Shown here piece after piece: positions 1 through 8,770 of a stretch of DNA of 64,000 nucleotides. Source of the DNA: Pelagibius marinus (GTDB lineage Bacteria; Pseudomonadota; Alphaproteobacteria; Kiloniellales; Kiloniellaceae). The stretch covers positions 1 through 64,000 of the forward strand of contig NZ_JACSDK010000020.1 in NCBI RefSeq assembly GCF_014925385.1, given 5' to 3'. The notes beneath the pieces are model-generated. The model did not search any database, was not told the origin of the DNA, and saw only the letters and a program-made list of their open reading frames with translations. The position numbers and the translations under genes are program-made. The stretch's first letter is position 1. The number at the start of each line of letters is the position of its first letter.

Positions 1-91
1 GGACTTCCCCTTCCTTCGGACCCTCAAGCTGTACCGTCGTCACTTCCAGCGGCTTGCCCGCCTCGAATGCCACCGCAGCGCGCACGTCCAT
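1..91 (-). CDS. frmA: S-(hydroxymethyl)glutathione dehydrogenase (class III alcohol dehydrogenase), 5' end only
   Basis: Only the first 30 codons are in the window; the gene runs off the left edge. The reverse strand from the ATG at 91 reads MDVRAAVAFEAGKPLEV and continues with LEGPKEGEV, the characteristic N-terminus of glutathione-dependent formaldehyde dehydrogenases of the zinc ADH family. These oxidise S-hydroxymethylglutathione, the spontaneous adduct of formaldehyde and glutathione. It diverges from a PQQ-dehydrogenase accessory cluster, which fits disposal of aldehyde made by a periplasmic alcohol dehydrogenase. The zinc ligands lie outside the window, so the call rests on the N-terminus alone. 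Confidence 0.8.
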   Translation of the reverse strand, partial: MDVRAAVAFEAGKPLEVTTVQLEGPKEGEV

Positions 92-502
92 ACCCGCATC
101 TCCTCACTCTTGCATCTTTCCGGGTCGGCCGTTGCCCGGCCGATCCCCTTGTTTTTACGAGAAATGCGGTGCCGCTCTCCATAGTCCTAAAGTACGCCAT
201 GCCCCCCCGAAAAACGCCTTGGCGGGCCTCCGCGCGGTTTTTCGCGGAGGCGGCGCGGACAGCTTTCCTTGCGGGACCCCGGCGGCCCAAATTTGACCTT
301 CGCCGTCGCCGCGGGAGGCGCCGCGACCACGCGGCGGGCGACGGCAGGCCCCCCAGCGGGCCCGGTGGCGGCGGGGGGGCGGAATGCTTTGCCTATAGCA
401 CTTTAGGCCTATTTGGCGGCCCCGCGGCTTGGCTGATAATCGCTCTCAAACCCTCCCAGACAAAAAGCGGCGGCAGACCGCAGCGGGAGGACGGGAGGAC
501 AC
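92..502. other. Divergent intergenic region with a perfect 9-bp hairpin (226-251)
   Basis: About 410 bp between the divergent formaldehyde dehydrogenase and binding-protein genes. GCCTCCGCG at 226-234 and CGCGGAGGC at 243-251 form a perfect 9-bp stem with an 8-nt T-rich loop. There is no T-run after it, so it is not a standard terminator in either direction. 290-400 is extremely GC-rich. No convincing small gene was seen. The promoters of both flanking genes must lie here, but no clear -35/-10 pair was recognised. Confidence 0.5.
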
Positions 503-1708
503 TTGTTCAGCAGATTTTTTGTCACCGCCGGTCTGATTCTGGCGACGCTCGCGGTGCCCCTTGGAACGGCTTCAGCCGCCGAGGGTTTCGATGTCCCCAT
601 CGTGTTCCTGTCGCGTGCGGAGGAGCCGCGGCTGCCGCTGTCCTTCATCGACCCGGTGGTCGAGGACCCCGGCGTCTGGGGCGCCCGCCTGGCGATCAAG
701 GACAACCAGACCACCGGCAGCTTTCTCGGCCACCGCTACGAGCTGATCGAGGACGTCGTTTCCGCCGAGGCGGACATCGCGGCGGCTTTCGCCGAACACG
801 CCGCCGCCGGGCGCCACATCTTCATCGCCGACCTGCGGCGCGACGACCTGCTGACCCTCGCGCGGCTGCCGGAAAGCGCCGGCTCCCTGATCTTCAACGG
901 GCGCATCGGCGACGACGACCTGCGGGTCGAGACCTGTTTTCCCCAGGTCTTCCATACCGCGCTCAGCCGCGCCATGCGCGCCGACGCCCTGCTCCAGTTC
1001 CTGGTCTGGAAGAAATGGACCGACGTCTTCCTGCTCGCCGGCTCCACCGAAGAGGACAAGGCCTACGCCGCGGCCCTGCGGCGCTCCATCAAAAAATTCG
1101 GCGCTGACCTGGTGGCCGAGGAGAGCTACGCCTACGACCCCATCGCCCGGCGCACCGACAGCGGCCACATCCAGGTACAGCGTCAGATGCCGCTGGCCAC
1201 CCAGGGGGCGGGCGACGACTACGACGTGCTGCTGGCCGTCGACGAGAACGAGATCTTCGGCGAATACCTGCCCTACAACACCTACGCACCGCGTCCGGTG
1301 GCCGGGACCCACGGCCTGGTGCCCACCTCCTGGCATCGGGTGCAGGAGCAGTGGGGCTCGACCCAGTTCCAACGGCGCTTCACCAAGATCGCCGGCCGCT
1401 GGATGGAGGAGCGCGACTACGGCGCCTGGCTGGCCATCCGTGCCGTCGGCGAGGCGGTGACCCGCACCGGCAGCCCGGACACCGGGGTTCTGCGCGATTA
1501 CCTGCGCGGCCCCGACTTCGCCCTCAGCGGCTTCAAGGGGCTCGGGCTGTCCTTCCGCCCCTGGAACCAGCAGATGCGCCAGCCGGTCCTGCTGGTGAAC
1601 AAGCGGGTGCTGGTCTCGGTGTCGCCGCAGCCGGGCTTCCTGCACCAGCGGACGACGCTCGACAGCCTGGGCTACGACCAGCCCGAAACCGACTGCGCCC
1701 TGGAATGA
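503..1708 (+). CDS. Periplasmic ABC-type substrate-binding protein of the PQQ-alcohol-dehydrogenase system
   Basis: A 401-residue exported protein. The start is TTG at 503, preceded by a strong GGGAGGACGGGAGGA ribosome-binding stretch. The N-terminus is a signal peptide ending near TASAA. The body resembles branched-chain-amino-acid-type (Peripla_BP) binding proteins, specifically the family found beside PQQ-dependent alcohol dehydrogenases (TIGR03863-like). Its ligand is unknown. It opens a same-strand run of exported proteins: the beta-propeller gene begins within about 40 bp, and three uncharacterised periplasmic proteins follow. No ABC permease or ATPase is in the window; those could lie elsewhere. 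Confidence 0.75.
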   Translation: MFSRFFVTAGLILATLAVPLGTASAAEGFDVPIVFLSRAEEPRLPLSFIDPVVEDPGVWGARLAIKDNQTTGSFLGHRYELIEDVVSAEADIAAAFAEHAAAGRHIFIADLRRDDLLTLARLPESAGSLIFNGRIGDDDLRVETCFPQVFHTALSRAMRADALLQFLVWKKWTDVFLLAGSTEEDKAYAAALRRSIKKFGADLVAEESYAYDPIARRTDSGHIQVQRQMPLATQGAGDDYDVLLAVDENEIFGEYLPYNTYAPRPVAGTHGLVPTSWHRVQEQWGSTQFQRRFTKIAGRWMEERDYGAWLAIRAVGEAVTRTGSPDTGVLRDYLRGPDFALSGFKGLGLSFRPWNQQMRQPVLLVNKRVLVSVSPQPGFLHQRTTLDSLGYDQPETDCALE

Positions 1709-1745
1709 CGACCCCGCAATGAAGAGAAACGGGAGACAGCAGACC

Positions 1746-2723
1746 ATGCAATGCGGATTGAGGCGGACCCTGACGGCCTTGGGCCTGGCGGCCGTTCCCT
1801 TCGCCTTCCCGGTGGAGGCCATGACCATCTACGTCTCAAACGAGAAGGGTAATTCCATCACCGTCATCGACGGCGACAGCATGGAAGTCACCGCGACGAT
1901 CGATGTCGGCAACCGGCCGCGCGGCATCGCCCTCTCCAAGGATCACCGCTTCCTCTACATCTGCGCCAGCGACGATGACCATATCGAGGTGCTGGATACC
2001 GAAAGCCTGGAACTGGTCGGCACCCTGCCTTCCGGCCCCGACCCGGAGCTGATGATCATCTCGCCAGACGGCAAGCGGCTTTACGTCGCCAACGAGGACG
2101 ACAACCAGGTAACGGTGATCGACCTGGAGAGCGGCACCCAGCTGACCGAGATCCCGGTCGGCGTGGAGCCAGAAGGCATGGGCGTCAGCCCCGACGGCAA
2201 GACCATCGTCAATACTTCCGAGACCACCAACATGGCGCACTTCATCGACGCCGAGACCTTCCAGATTACCGGCAACGTGCTGGTCGACCAGCGCCCGCGC
2301 TTCGCCGAGTTCACGGCCGACGGCGAGGAGGTCTGGGTGAGCTCGGAGATCGGCGGCACGGTCAGCGTCATCGACGCCAAGACCTTGGAGATCAAGAAGA
2401 AAATCAGCTTCTCGGTGCCTGGCCTGCAGCCGGAAGCAATCCAGCCGGTGGGCGTGCGCATCCTGAAGGACCGCAGCAAGGCCTTCGTGGCCTTGGGCCC
2501 GGCCAACCGCGTCGCCATCATCGACGCCCAGAGCTACGAGGTGGAAGACTACGTCCTGGTCGGCCAGCGGGTCTGGCAGCTGGCGCTGAGCCCGGACGAA
2601 AAGCAGCTCTTCTCCTCCAACGGCGTCAGCAACGACATTTCCCTGATCGACGTGAAACGCGGCAAGGCGCGCAAGTCGATCCCGACCGGCAGCTACCCCT
2701 GGGGCATCGCCATCAAACCCTGA
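1746..2723 (+). CDS. YVTN-family beta-propeller protein, PQQ-catabolism associated
   Basis: A secreted beta-propeller of about 325 residues with repeated blades of the form IYVSNE..NSITVID, LYVANEDDNQVTVID and VWVSSEIGGTVSVID, each about 42 residues. This matches the propeller family that accompanies PQQ-dependent alcohol oxidation (TIGR03866-like). The ATG at 1746 is preferred over the in-frame ATG at 1719 because GGGAGA lies just upstream and the product then begins directly with a signal peptide (LGLAAVPFAFPVEA). It probably acts in the periplasm as a scaffold or carrier in the quinoprotein system; no enzymatic role is evident. Confidence 0.8.
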   Translation: MQCGLRRTLTALGLAAVPFAFPVEAMTIYVSNEKGNSITVIDGDSMEVTATIDVGNRPRGIALSKDHRFLYICASDDDHIEVLDTESLELVGTLPSGPDPELMIISPDGKRLYVANEDDNQVTVIDLESGTQLTEIPVGVEPEGMGVSPDGKTIVNTSETTNMAHFIDAETFQITGNVLVDQRPRFAEFTADGEEVWVSSEIGGTVSVIDAKTLEIKKKISFSVPGLQPEAIQPVGVRILKDRSKAFVALGPANRVAIIDAQSYEVEDYVLVGQRVWQLALSPDEKQLFSSNGVSNDISLIDVKRGKARKSIPTGSYPWGIAIKP

Positions 2724-2752
2724 ACCCGGACAGTCGAAGGAAGCGATCGGCA

Positions 2753-3355
2753 ATGAACTTCAAGGTACCGGCGTTGTTCTGCCTGACCGTGCTGCTGCTC
2801 CCGGCCGCGGCGCGGGCGGCAGAGTCCGCAGATCCGGACTGGCCCTGCATCCAGCGCCTGGTGCCGCGCATCAGCGCCGCGCAGGTCTGGGCCGGGCCGC
2901 AGCCGGATCCGGAGCTGTGGCAGGGTGACCTGGAGGTCAGCCGCCTCGCTTCCAAGCTGGCGGCGCGGCGCACGCCGATAGCGGAGACCGAGAAGCTGGT
3001 GGAAGACTTCGCCGACGCGCAGCCGCCGCAGGCCCTGAACACCAAGCTGACCGCCCTTTTCGGCCGCAGCCTGCAGATCATCAACCAGGACCGCGCCTCG
3101 ATCATCGCCGGCATCAAGCGCTTCGCCAAACGCCAGCGCGCTCTGGCCGAGCGCATCCGCGAGACCCGCGCCACCTTGAAGACCGCGGAGGGTGACGGCG
3201 GCAAGGCCGACGAGCTGCGCGAGACCCTGGCCTGGGACATCCGGATCTTCGACGAGCGCGAAAAATCCATGACCTATCTCTGCGAGCAGCCGGTGCTGCT
3301 GGAGCAGCGCGCCTTCGCCCTGGGGCGCACCATCTATTTCTTTGTGGAGGACTGA
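2753..3355 (+). CDS. Uncharacterised periplasmic protein in the quinoprotein cluster
   Basis: A 200-residue protein with a clear signal peptide (LFCLTVLLLPAAARAAE). The mature part is mostly helical by composition: a charged stretch at about residues 95-175 (KRFAKRQRALAERIRETRATL) looks like coiled coil. Two cysteines remain in the mature protein, at WPCIQRL near the N-terminus and LCEQP near the C-terminus, and could form a disulfide. I do not recognise the family. It sits 29 bp after the beta-propeller and 2 bp before the next gene, so it is almost certainly in the same operon. Confidence 0.7.
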   Translation: MNFKVPALFCLTVLLLPAAARAAESADPDWPCIQRLVPRISAAQVWAGPQPDPELWQGDLEVSRLASKLAARRTPIAETEKLVEDFADAQPPQALNTKLTALFGRSLQIINQDRASIIAGIKRFAKRQRALAERIRETRATLKTAEGDGGKADELRETLAWDIRIFDEREKSMTYLCEQPVLLEQRAFALGRTIYFFVED

Positions 3356-3357
3356 CC

Positions 3358-4095
3358 ATGAAACGAGCGACGCTGACGACTTGGCGACACCTCCTCTTGC
3401 CGCTGACGGCTCTCGTTGTCCTGGGAGCGGCCCTGCTGTCAGCCGCGGGCAACGCGGCCGGGGCCGCCACCGACGGGCTGGAAGGGCTGGTGCCCGGCTC
3501 GCCCGGCGAAGGGATCTACGGCTCCAACCACCTCGCCCAAATGCCGGACAAGGCCGAGCTGATCTTTGATTACCGCTTCGAGGGCACGGCGATGGAGAAG
3601 CCCTTCTCCGACGATGTGCTGCTGGACTTCACCCGCCACGCCGGGGAGGACCAGGGCTTCGATGTCGAGATGACGATCTTCCCGCAATCGCGCAAGCAGA
3701 CGGTCGGGCCGGTCTCCGCAACCAACATCAATCCCATCCTGCTGGTCTTCTTCCAGCGTGACGTGTCCCATATGAGCAACGGCACCGGCGGCAGCCAGCA
3801 TTATTTCCGCAACGTCATCCGCCGCGTCCTGCAGACCCCGGACGAGGCCAGCGTGAAGGCGGTCACCATCGACCTGGACGGCCATCAGGTGGCGGCCCGG
3901 GAGATCAGCTTCCGGCCCTTCGTGGGGGACAGCCACCGTGCGCAGCTGCGCGGCTTCGCCGACAAGACCTACCGCGTGATCGTCTCCGAGGCAGTACCGG
4001 GCGGCATCTACGAGGTGCAGTCGGAGACGCCGGACGAGAAGACCGGCGAGGTACGGCTGCGCGAGACCTACCGCTTCCGGGAAATCCGCCAATGA
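3358..4095 (+). CDS. Uncharacterised exported protein in the quinoprotein cluster
   Basis: A 245-residue protein. The N-terminal 40 residues contain a long hydrophobic stretch (LLLPLTALVVLGAALLSAAG), a signal peptide or membrane anchor. The remainder is soluble and beta-rich by composition, with segments such as AELIFDYRFEG and VEMTIFPQSRKQ and no cysteines, and ends in a charged tail. I considered a SoxYZ-like carrier, which occurs in similar clusters, but the SoxY carrier cysteine is absent. The start ATG lies 2 bp after the previous stop, and the next gene overlaps it by 4 bp, indicating translational coupling. Confidence 0.7.
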   Translation: MKRATLTTWRHLLLPLTALVVLGAALLSAAGNAAGAATDGLEGLVPGSPGEGIYGSNHLAQMPDKAELIFDYRFEGTAMEKPFSDDVLLDFTRHAGEDQGFDVEMTIFPQSRKQTVGPVSATNINPILLVFFQRDVSHMSNGTGGSQHYFRNVIRRVLQTPDEASVKAVTIDLDGHQVAAREISFRPFVGDSHRAQLRGFADKTYRVIVSEAVPGGIYEVQSETPDEKTGEVRLRETYRFREIRQ

Positions 4096-4451
4096 GACGC
4101 CGCGCAACCGCCCTGGCCTTCGCGGCGGCCTGCGTGATGACGCTGCTGCCCGCCGGCGCCGGCCGCGCCAACGACTACCCCACCGAAGTGGTGGCCGACT
4201 ACGTGCTGGCCTGCATGGCGGCCAACAACAACACCGCCCAGGCGCTGCGCCAGTGCTCCTGTTCCATCGACGTGGTGGCCTCGCTGCTCAGCTACCAGGA
4301 CTACTCCATGGCCGAGACCGTCCTGCGCATGCGCCAGGTGCGCGGCGGCGGCGAGAAGATGGCGCTGTTCCGCGAGACGCCTTTCGCCAAGACAACCGTC
4401 GACCGCCTGCGCCGGGCCCAGGTGGAAGCCGAGGTCCGTTGCTTCCTGTAG
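4092..4451 (+). CDS. Small secreted Cys-containing protein, quinoprotein cluster
   Basis: A 119-residue exported protein whose ATG overlaps the previous stop in an ATGA junction. The signal peptide ends near GAGRAND. The mature part carries four cysteines (LACMAAN, QCSCSIDVV and the C-terminal RCFL). The CSC pair followed by a short helical region recalls small periplasmic proteins that hold a disulfide. Function is unknown. It is the last gene of the five-gene exported run; about 170 bp with no gene separates it from the sensor operon. Confidence 0.7.
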   Translation: MRRRATALAFAAACVMTLLPAGAGRANDYPTEVVADYVLACMAANNNTAQALRQCSCSIDVVASLLSYQDYSMAETVLRMRQVRGGGEKMALFRETPFAKTTVDRLRRAQVEAEVRCFL

Positions 4452-4620
4452 GGGCAGCGCAGGCGCGCCACGGCACGCCGTTGTTGCGGCGCAGCACGGC
4501 CCGGAGGAAAGCGGCTGCCCGCGGCCAGACTTGTGCTAGGGTTTCGACAGACAAGAAGGGCCGCGCAGGCGGCACCGAGAACAAGAAGTCACAGGGAAGA
4601 ACCAGCCGAGGGACGGTCCC

Positions 4621-5805
4621 ATGGCAACCATAACCACCGAGCCCGGCGCGGCCGAACGCCCCGCCGGCACCGCCCGCCCGGCGATCGCCCGGGCCTGGTC
4701 GGCGGCACGCAACCCCGCGCGCGTGATCGAAGAACTGAGCGCCGGCATCACCGACTGCGACCCGGCGCTGATCACCGTCTTCGTCTCCTCCAACCTGCCC
4801 TACGAGGACATCGTCGGCCCTCTCTCGCAGGCCTTTCCGGGGATCCCGCTGGTCGGCTGCACCACGGCCGGCAGCCTGACCTGTGAGAGCTATGAGCCCG
4901 ACGGCTCCATCGCCATCGCCTTCGACCGCGCGGCCTTCAGTTTCGAGACCTGCCTGCTGACCAACCTGCGCAACTACTCCATGGCCCAGGGCGGCGAGGC
5001 CATCGAGTCCGCCTACTTCCGCCTCCTGCGCAAGCTGGAGCCGGAGCGTGAGAACTTCTTCGCCATGCTGCTGGTCGACGGCCTCTCGCGGCGCGAGGAA
5101 GAAATCGCCGCCAGTGCCTATGCGGCCCTCGACGAGGTGCCGATCTTCGGCGCCTCGGCCGGCGACAATCTCAACTTCGACACCACGCAGATCTTCTTCA
5201 ACGGCGAGGTGCTGGAGGATTCCGCTCTGGTTGTGATCGGCGCCTCCAGCCGCCAGATGGAGGTCTTCAAGTTCGAGCATTTCCGCCCCACCGAGCAGAA
5301 GATCGTGGTGACCTCCGCCGACCCGGAGCGCCGCATCGTCTGGTCGCTCAACGCCGAGCCGGCGGCCGAGGAGTACGCCCGCCTGATCGGTGTCGCCCCC
5401 GACGCGCTGACGCCGGAGGTCTTCGCCGCCAACCCCATGCTGGTGCGTATCGGCGGCGAGTATCATGTGCGCGCCATCCAGCAGGTCGACAAGGAAGGCG
5501 CCCTGCACTTCTACTGCGCGATCGACGAGGGCATCGTCCTCACCCTCGCCCACCCCGAGGACATGCGCGACAACCTGGTGCAGAACATGGAGCGCATTAC
5601 CGAGCGCATCGGCAGGCTGGACACGGTGCTCTGCTTCGACTGCATCCTGCGCCGCCTGGAGGCCGAACGCCTGGGCATCAAGAACGACCTGCTGCCGATC
5701 TTCAGACGCTACAACATGATCGGCTTCAACACCTATGGGGAGCAGTACCGCTTCCTGCACCTGAGCCAGACCCTCACCGGCCTGGCCATCGGGGCCGCGC
5801 CATGA
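4621..5805 (+). CDS. FIST-domain sensor protein, NosP-like
   Basis: A 394-residue cytoplasmic protein with FIST_N (about residues 35-230) and FIST_C (about 240-375) domains: VFVSSNLPYEDIVGPL, VGCTTAGSL, IFGASAGDNL. FIST proteins bind small ligands. The NosP subgroup in Pseudomonas is a haem-type nitric-oxide sensor encoded beside a hybrid histidine kinase, and the same pairing occurs here, with the kinase start overlapping this stop (ATGA). The start at 4621 follows GAGGGACGGTCCC. In Pseudomonas the homologous genes sit by the PQQ ethanol-oxidation regulon, as here. Haem binding cannot be established from the sequence. Confidence 0.75.
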   Translation: MATITTEPGAAERPAGTARPAIARAWSAARNPARVIEELSAGITDCDPALITVFVSSNLPYEDIVGPLSQAFPGIPLVGCTTAGSLTCESYEPDGSIAIAFDRAAFSFETCLLTNLRNYSMAQGGEAIESAYFRLLRKLEPERENFFAMLLVDGLSRREEEIAASAYAALDEVPIFGASAGDNLNFDTTQIFFNGEVLEDSALVVIGASSRQMEVFKFEHFRPTEQKIVVTSADPERRIVWSLNAEPAAEEYARLIGVAPDALTPEVFAANPMLVRIGGEYHVRAIQQVDKEGALHFYCAIDEGIVLTLAHPEDMRDNLVQNMERITERIGRLDTVLCFDCILRRLEAERLGIKNDLLPIFRRYNMIGFNTYGEQYRFLHLSQTLTGLAIGAAP

Positions 5806-8141
5806 GCTCCGCTCTGCCCGCCGCCGCGGCGACTGGGGCTGCGACGCCGCAGGAACTGGAAGCCCGCGTGGCGGCGCTGGAGCGCGAAAATGCCAAGCTG
5901 AAGACCGTGCGCGATGCCCTGATCCGGCAGGTCGACCGCAGCCACGACTTCACCGGTAACGCCTACAAGCTGTTCCAGTCGGTTGCCGAACTGGAGACCA
6001 GCGTCGAGAAGCGCATCCAGCGCCTGGCCCGCGCCATGAGCGAGGCCAAGATCGCCCGTCAGCAGTTGCAGCAGGCCATCGACGCCATCGGCGAAGGCTT
6101 CATCCTCTACGACAGCAACGACCGCATCGTGCTGTGCAACCGCAAGTACCGCGATTTCTTTCCGGTGCTGGAAGACCTGCTGAAGCCGGGCACGCACTTC
6201 AACGACATCATCCAGGCGGCGGCGGAGGCCGGCGTCATCGTCGAGGCGGTCACCGACCCCGACGCCTGGATCGCCTCGCGCATCGACTACCACCGCCGCA
6301 AGTCCTGCCAGTTCCAGCAGCTGCTGAGCGACGGCCGCTGGATCCAGATCAGCGAGCGCATGACCAACGACGGCGGCAAGGTGACCATCGTCACCGAGAT
6401 CACCCACTTCCGCCGCCTGGAGGAAACCCGGCGCCTGACCAAGGTGGCCGGACAGTCGGGCCTCCTGGCCACGACCGTGGCCAACATCGCCCAGGGTGTC
6501 GTGGTCTTCGACGCCGATCTGAAGCTTGTCGCCTGGAACTCCCAGGCCGCCATGCTGCTGAACCTGCCCTATGCGGGCATGCACTCGGGCATGCGCCTCA
6601 GGGACCTGGCCCGCGAGGTGTCGCGCTACGGCGCCGAGGTGGCGAAAGAGCGCCGCCGCGAGGTCTACGAATGGGTCGGCAACGTGAAAAAGCGCCTGCC
6701 GCTGCGCATCGAGCTGTCCTATCGCGGCCGCCGCTTCGTCGCCGCCAATTTCCGCACCATGCCCGACGACAGCTTCGTCGTGACCATGACCGACATCACC
6801 GCGCAGATCAAAGCCGCCAAGCTGCTGGAGCAGAGCAAGGAGGAGCTGGAAAAGCGCGTCGACGAGCGCACCCTGGAACTGCGCCGCCTGAACGAGATCC
6901 TGCAGGACGAGGTGCATCGCCACGAGCAGACCGCCGCCGACCTGGAGCGCGCCCGCAAAGCGGCGGAGGCCGCCAACCTGGGCAAGACCCGCTTCCTGGC
7001 GGCCGCCAGCCACGACCTGCTGCAGCCGCTGAATGCCGCCCGCCTCTATCTCTCCGCGCTGGAGGCCTCGCCCCTGGTCGACCCGGGCGCGCGCGGCCTG
7101 ATCGACAATATCGCCAAGGCCTTTCAGTCGACCGAGGCGCTGCTCAGCACCCTGCTCGACATCTCGAAGATGGACGCCGGGGGCTACCGCCCTCGCATGA
7201 CCGCGGTCAAGGTCGGTGAGCTCTTCGAGACCCTGGACGCCGAATTCAGCGCCCTGGCCCGGCAAAGGGGACTGCGCCTGCGGCGGGTCGACTGCTCGGC
7301 CGTGGTGCGCTCAGACGCCCAGCTTCTGCGCCGCATCGTGCAGAACCTGCTGTCCAACGCGCTGAAATACACCGACGAGGGCGCCATCCTGCTGGGCGCC
7401 CGGCGGCGCGGCGACCTGCTGTCCATCGAGATTCACGACAGCGGTCCGGGAATCGCCGCCGAGAATCACCAGGCTATTTTCGAGGAGTTCAGGCGCGCGG
7501 TTCCGGCGGGGGTGCAGGCCAACGGCCTCGGGCTCGGGCTCGCTATCGTCAAGCGCGCCGCCGACCTGCTGGGCCACCAGGTGGGGCTGCACTCGCACAT
7601 CGGTCGCGGCTCCTGCTTCTACCTGACGGTGCCGCTGCTGCCGGCCGACGGCAGCGAGGACGTCGAGGCGGCACTCTACGATCTGCCGCCCGCAGCGAGC
7701 CAGGGACCGCAGTTCAACGGTGTGGTGCCGGCCGAAGGCCCGCTCTTCGTACTGGAGAATGACGAGGGCGTGGCGGACGCCATAACGACACTGTTCGACT
7801 ACTGGAATCTCCCCAGCATCAACGCGCCGTCCTACACCGCCCTGCTGGAAATGGCGCAGGTCGGCGCCATGACGCCGCGCGCGATCATCGCCGACCTGCA
7901 CCTGGACGGCGGTATCGACGGGATCGATGCGATTATCCTGCTGCGCGAGCGCCTGGGACGTGATGTGCCGGGCATCCTGGTGACGGCCGACCAGTCTCGC
8001 GAGGTGAAGGAGCGCGCCAAGGCCACGGGCATCGAGTACTTCTCGAAACCCATGAAGCCGGCCCAGCTACGCGCCTACCTCACTCACCTGTCCATGGTCG
8101 CCAGCACGGCCTCCGACCCCGCCATCGCCCCGGAAGACTGA
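5802..8141 (+). CDS. Hybrid histidine kinase (NahK/ErcS'-like), coupled to the FIST sensor
   Basis: A 779-residue protein without membrane segments. In order: N-terminal coiled coil (about 15-90), two PAS-like domains (about 90-205 and 220-335), a second coiled coil (about 335-395), HisKA with phosphoacceptor H404 (ASHDLLQPLNAARLYL), HATPase with N box (QNLLSNALKYTDEG), GPGIAAEN and GLGLGLAIVKRA, and a C-terminal receiver whose phosphoacceptor is D698 (IIADLHLDGG). It is probably controlled by the adjacent FIST protein and relays to the LuxR-type regulator encoded convergently. Its 3' end overlaps that regulator's 3' end by 58 bp. Confidence 0.88.
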   Translation: MSSALPAAAATGAATPQELEARVAALERENAKLKTVRDALIRQVDRSHDFTGNAYKLFQSVAELETSVEKRIQRLARAMSEAKIARQQLQQAIDAIGEGFILYDSNDRIVLCNRKYRDFFPVLEDLLKPGTHFNDIIQAAAEAGVIVEAVTDPDAWIASRIDYHRRKSCQFQQLLSDGRWIQISERMTNDGGKVTIVTEITHFRRLEETRRLTKVAGQSGLLATTVANIAQGVVVFDADLKLVAWNSQAAMLLNLPYAGMHSGMRLRDLAREVSRYGAEVAKERRREVYEWVGNVKKRLPLRIELSYRGRRFVAANFRTMPDDSFVVTMTDITAQIKAAKLLEQSKEELEKRVDERTLELRRLNEILQDEVHRHEQTAADLERARKAAEAANLGKTRFLAAASHDLLQPLNAARLYLSALEASPLVDPGARGLIDNIAKAFQSTEALLSTLLDISKMDAGGYRPRMTAVKVGELFETLDAEFSALARQRGLRLRRVDCSAVVRSDAQLLRRIVQNLLSNALKYTDEGAILLGARRRGDLLSIEIHDSGPGIAAENHQAIFEEFRRAVPAGVQANGLGLGLAIVKRAADLLGHQVGLHSHIGRGSCFYLTVPLLPADGSEDVEAALYDLPPAASQGPQFNGVVPAEGPLFVLENDEGVADAITTLFDYWNLPSINAPSYTALLEMAQVGAMTPRAIIADLHLDGGIDGIDAIILLRERLGRDVPGILVTADQSREVKERAKATGIEYFSKPMKPAQLRAYLTHLSMVASTASDPAIAPED

Positions 8142-8770
8142 GACAGGGCGCCGCGCTGGGCCAGCAGCACCGCCTGCATGCGCGAAGAAACCTCGAGCTT
8201 CTTCAGGATGGCCGAGACGTGGGCCTTGACGGTGGACTCGCTGATGGAGAGCTCATAGGCGATCTGCTTGTTCAGCAGACCTTCCCCGAGCAGCCGCAGG
8301 ACCGTGGTCTGCTGCGGCGTAAGGGTCCCTATAACCCGGGAGACCTCGTCGATCTCCGCCAGTTCCTCCGGCTCGCAGGCCGATCCCTGACCGCCGAACA
8401 CGGTGTTGCCGGCGAGCACCTCGCGCACCGCCGACACGATCTCCGCCGAACTGGCCTTCTTGTTGACGAAGCCAAGCGCTCCGTAGCTGCGCGCCATCTG
8501 CACCAGACGGGCGTCGTCCAGCCCTGACAGGACCAATATGGGGAGCTTGGGCGCCTCCTTGCGCAGCTGCAGAAGGCCCTGAAATCCCTCCACATCCGGC
8601 AACTTCAGGTCTAGAAGCACCAAATCGATGTCTTCCAGCCGGCGCACGGTCTCCAGGGCTTCCGAGCCCGAATGCGCCTGCATCATTTCGCAGGGCTCGA
8701 ACGCCGTCGCCAGCATGCCCTCAAGCGCCGAACACACCAAGGGGTGGTCGTCGACAATCAAGATGCGCAT
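8084..8770 (-). CDS. LuxR-family (NarL-type) response regulator
   Basis: A 228-residue two-domain regulator. The receiver spans about residues 1-120 with acidic pair DD7-8, phosphoacceptor D54 (VLLDLKLPD) and a lysine at NKKAS. The LuxR/GerE helix-turn-helix spans about 150-215 (LTPQQTTVLRLLGEGLLNKQ, then SISESTVKAHVSAILKKLEV). It resembles regulators of PQQ-dependent alcohol oxidation (ErbR/AgmR type) and is a natural partner of the hybrid kinase on the opposite strand, with which it overlaps tail to tail by 58 bp. Targets are unknown; the upstream exported gene run is the obvious candidate. Confidence 0.85.
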   Translation of the reverse strand: MRILIVDDHPLVCSALEGMLATAFEPCEMMQAHSGSEALETVRRLEDIDLVLLDLKLPDVEGFQGLLQLRKEAPKLPILVLSGLDDARLVQMARSYGALGFVNKKASSAEIVSAVREVLAGNTVFGGQGSACEPEELAEIDEVSRVIGTLTPQQTTVLRLLGEGLLNKQIAYELSISESTVKAHVSAILKKLEVSSRMQAVLLAQRGALSQSSGAMAGSEAVLATMDR

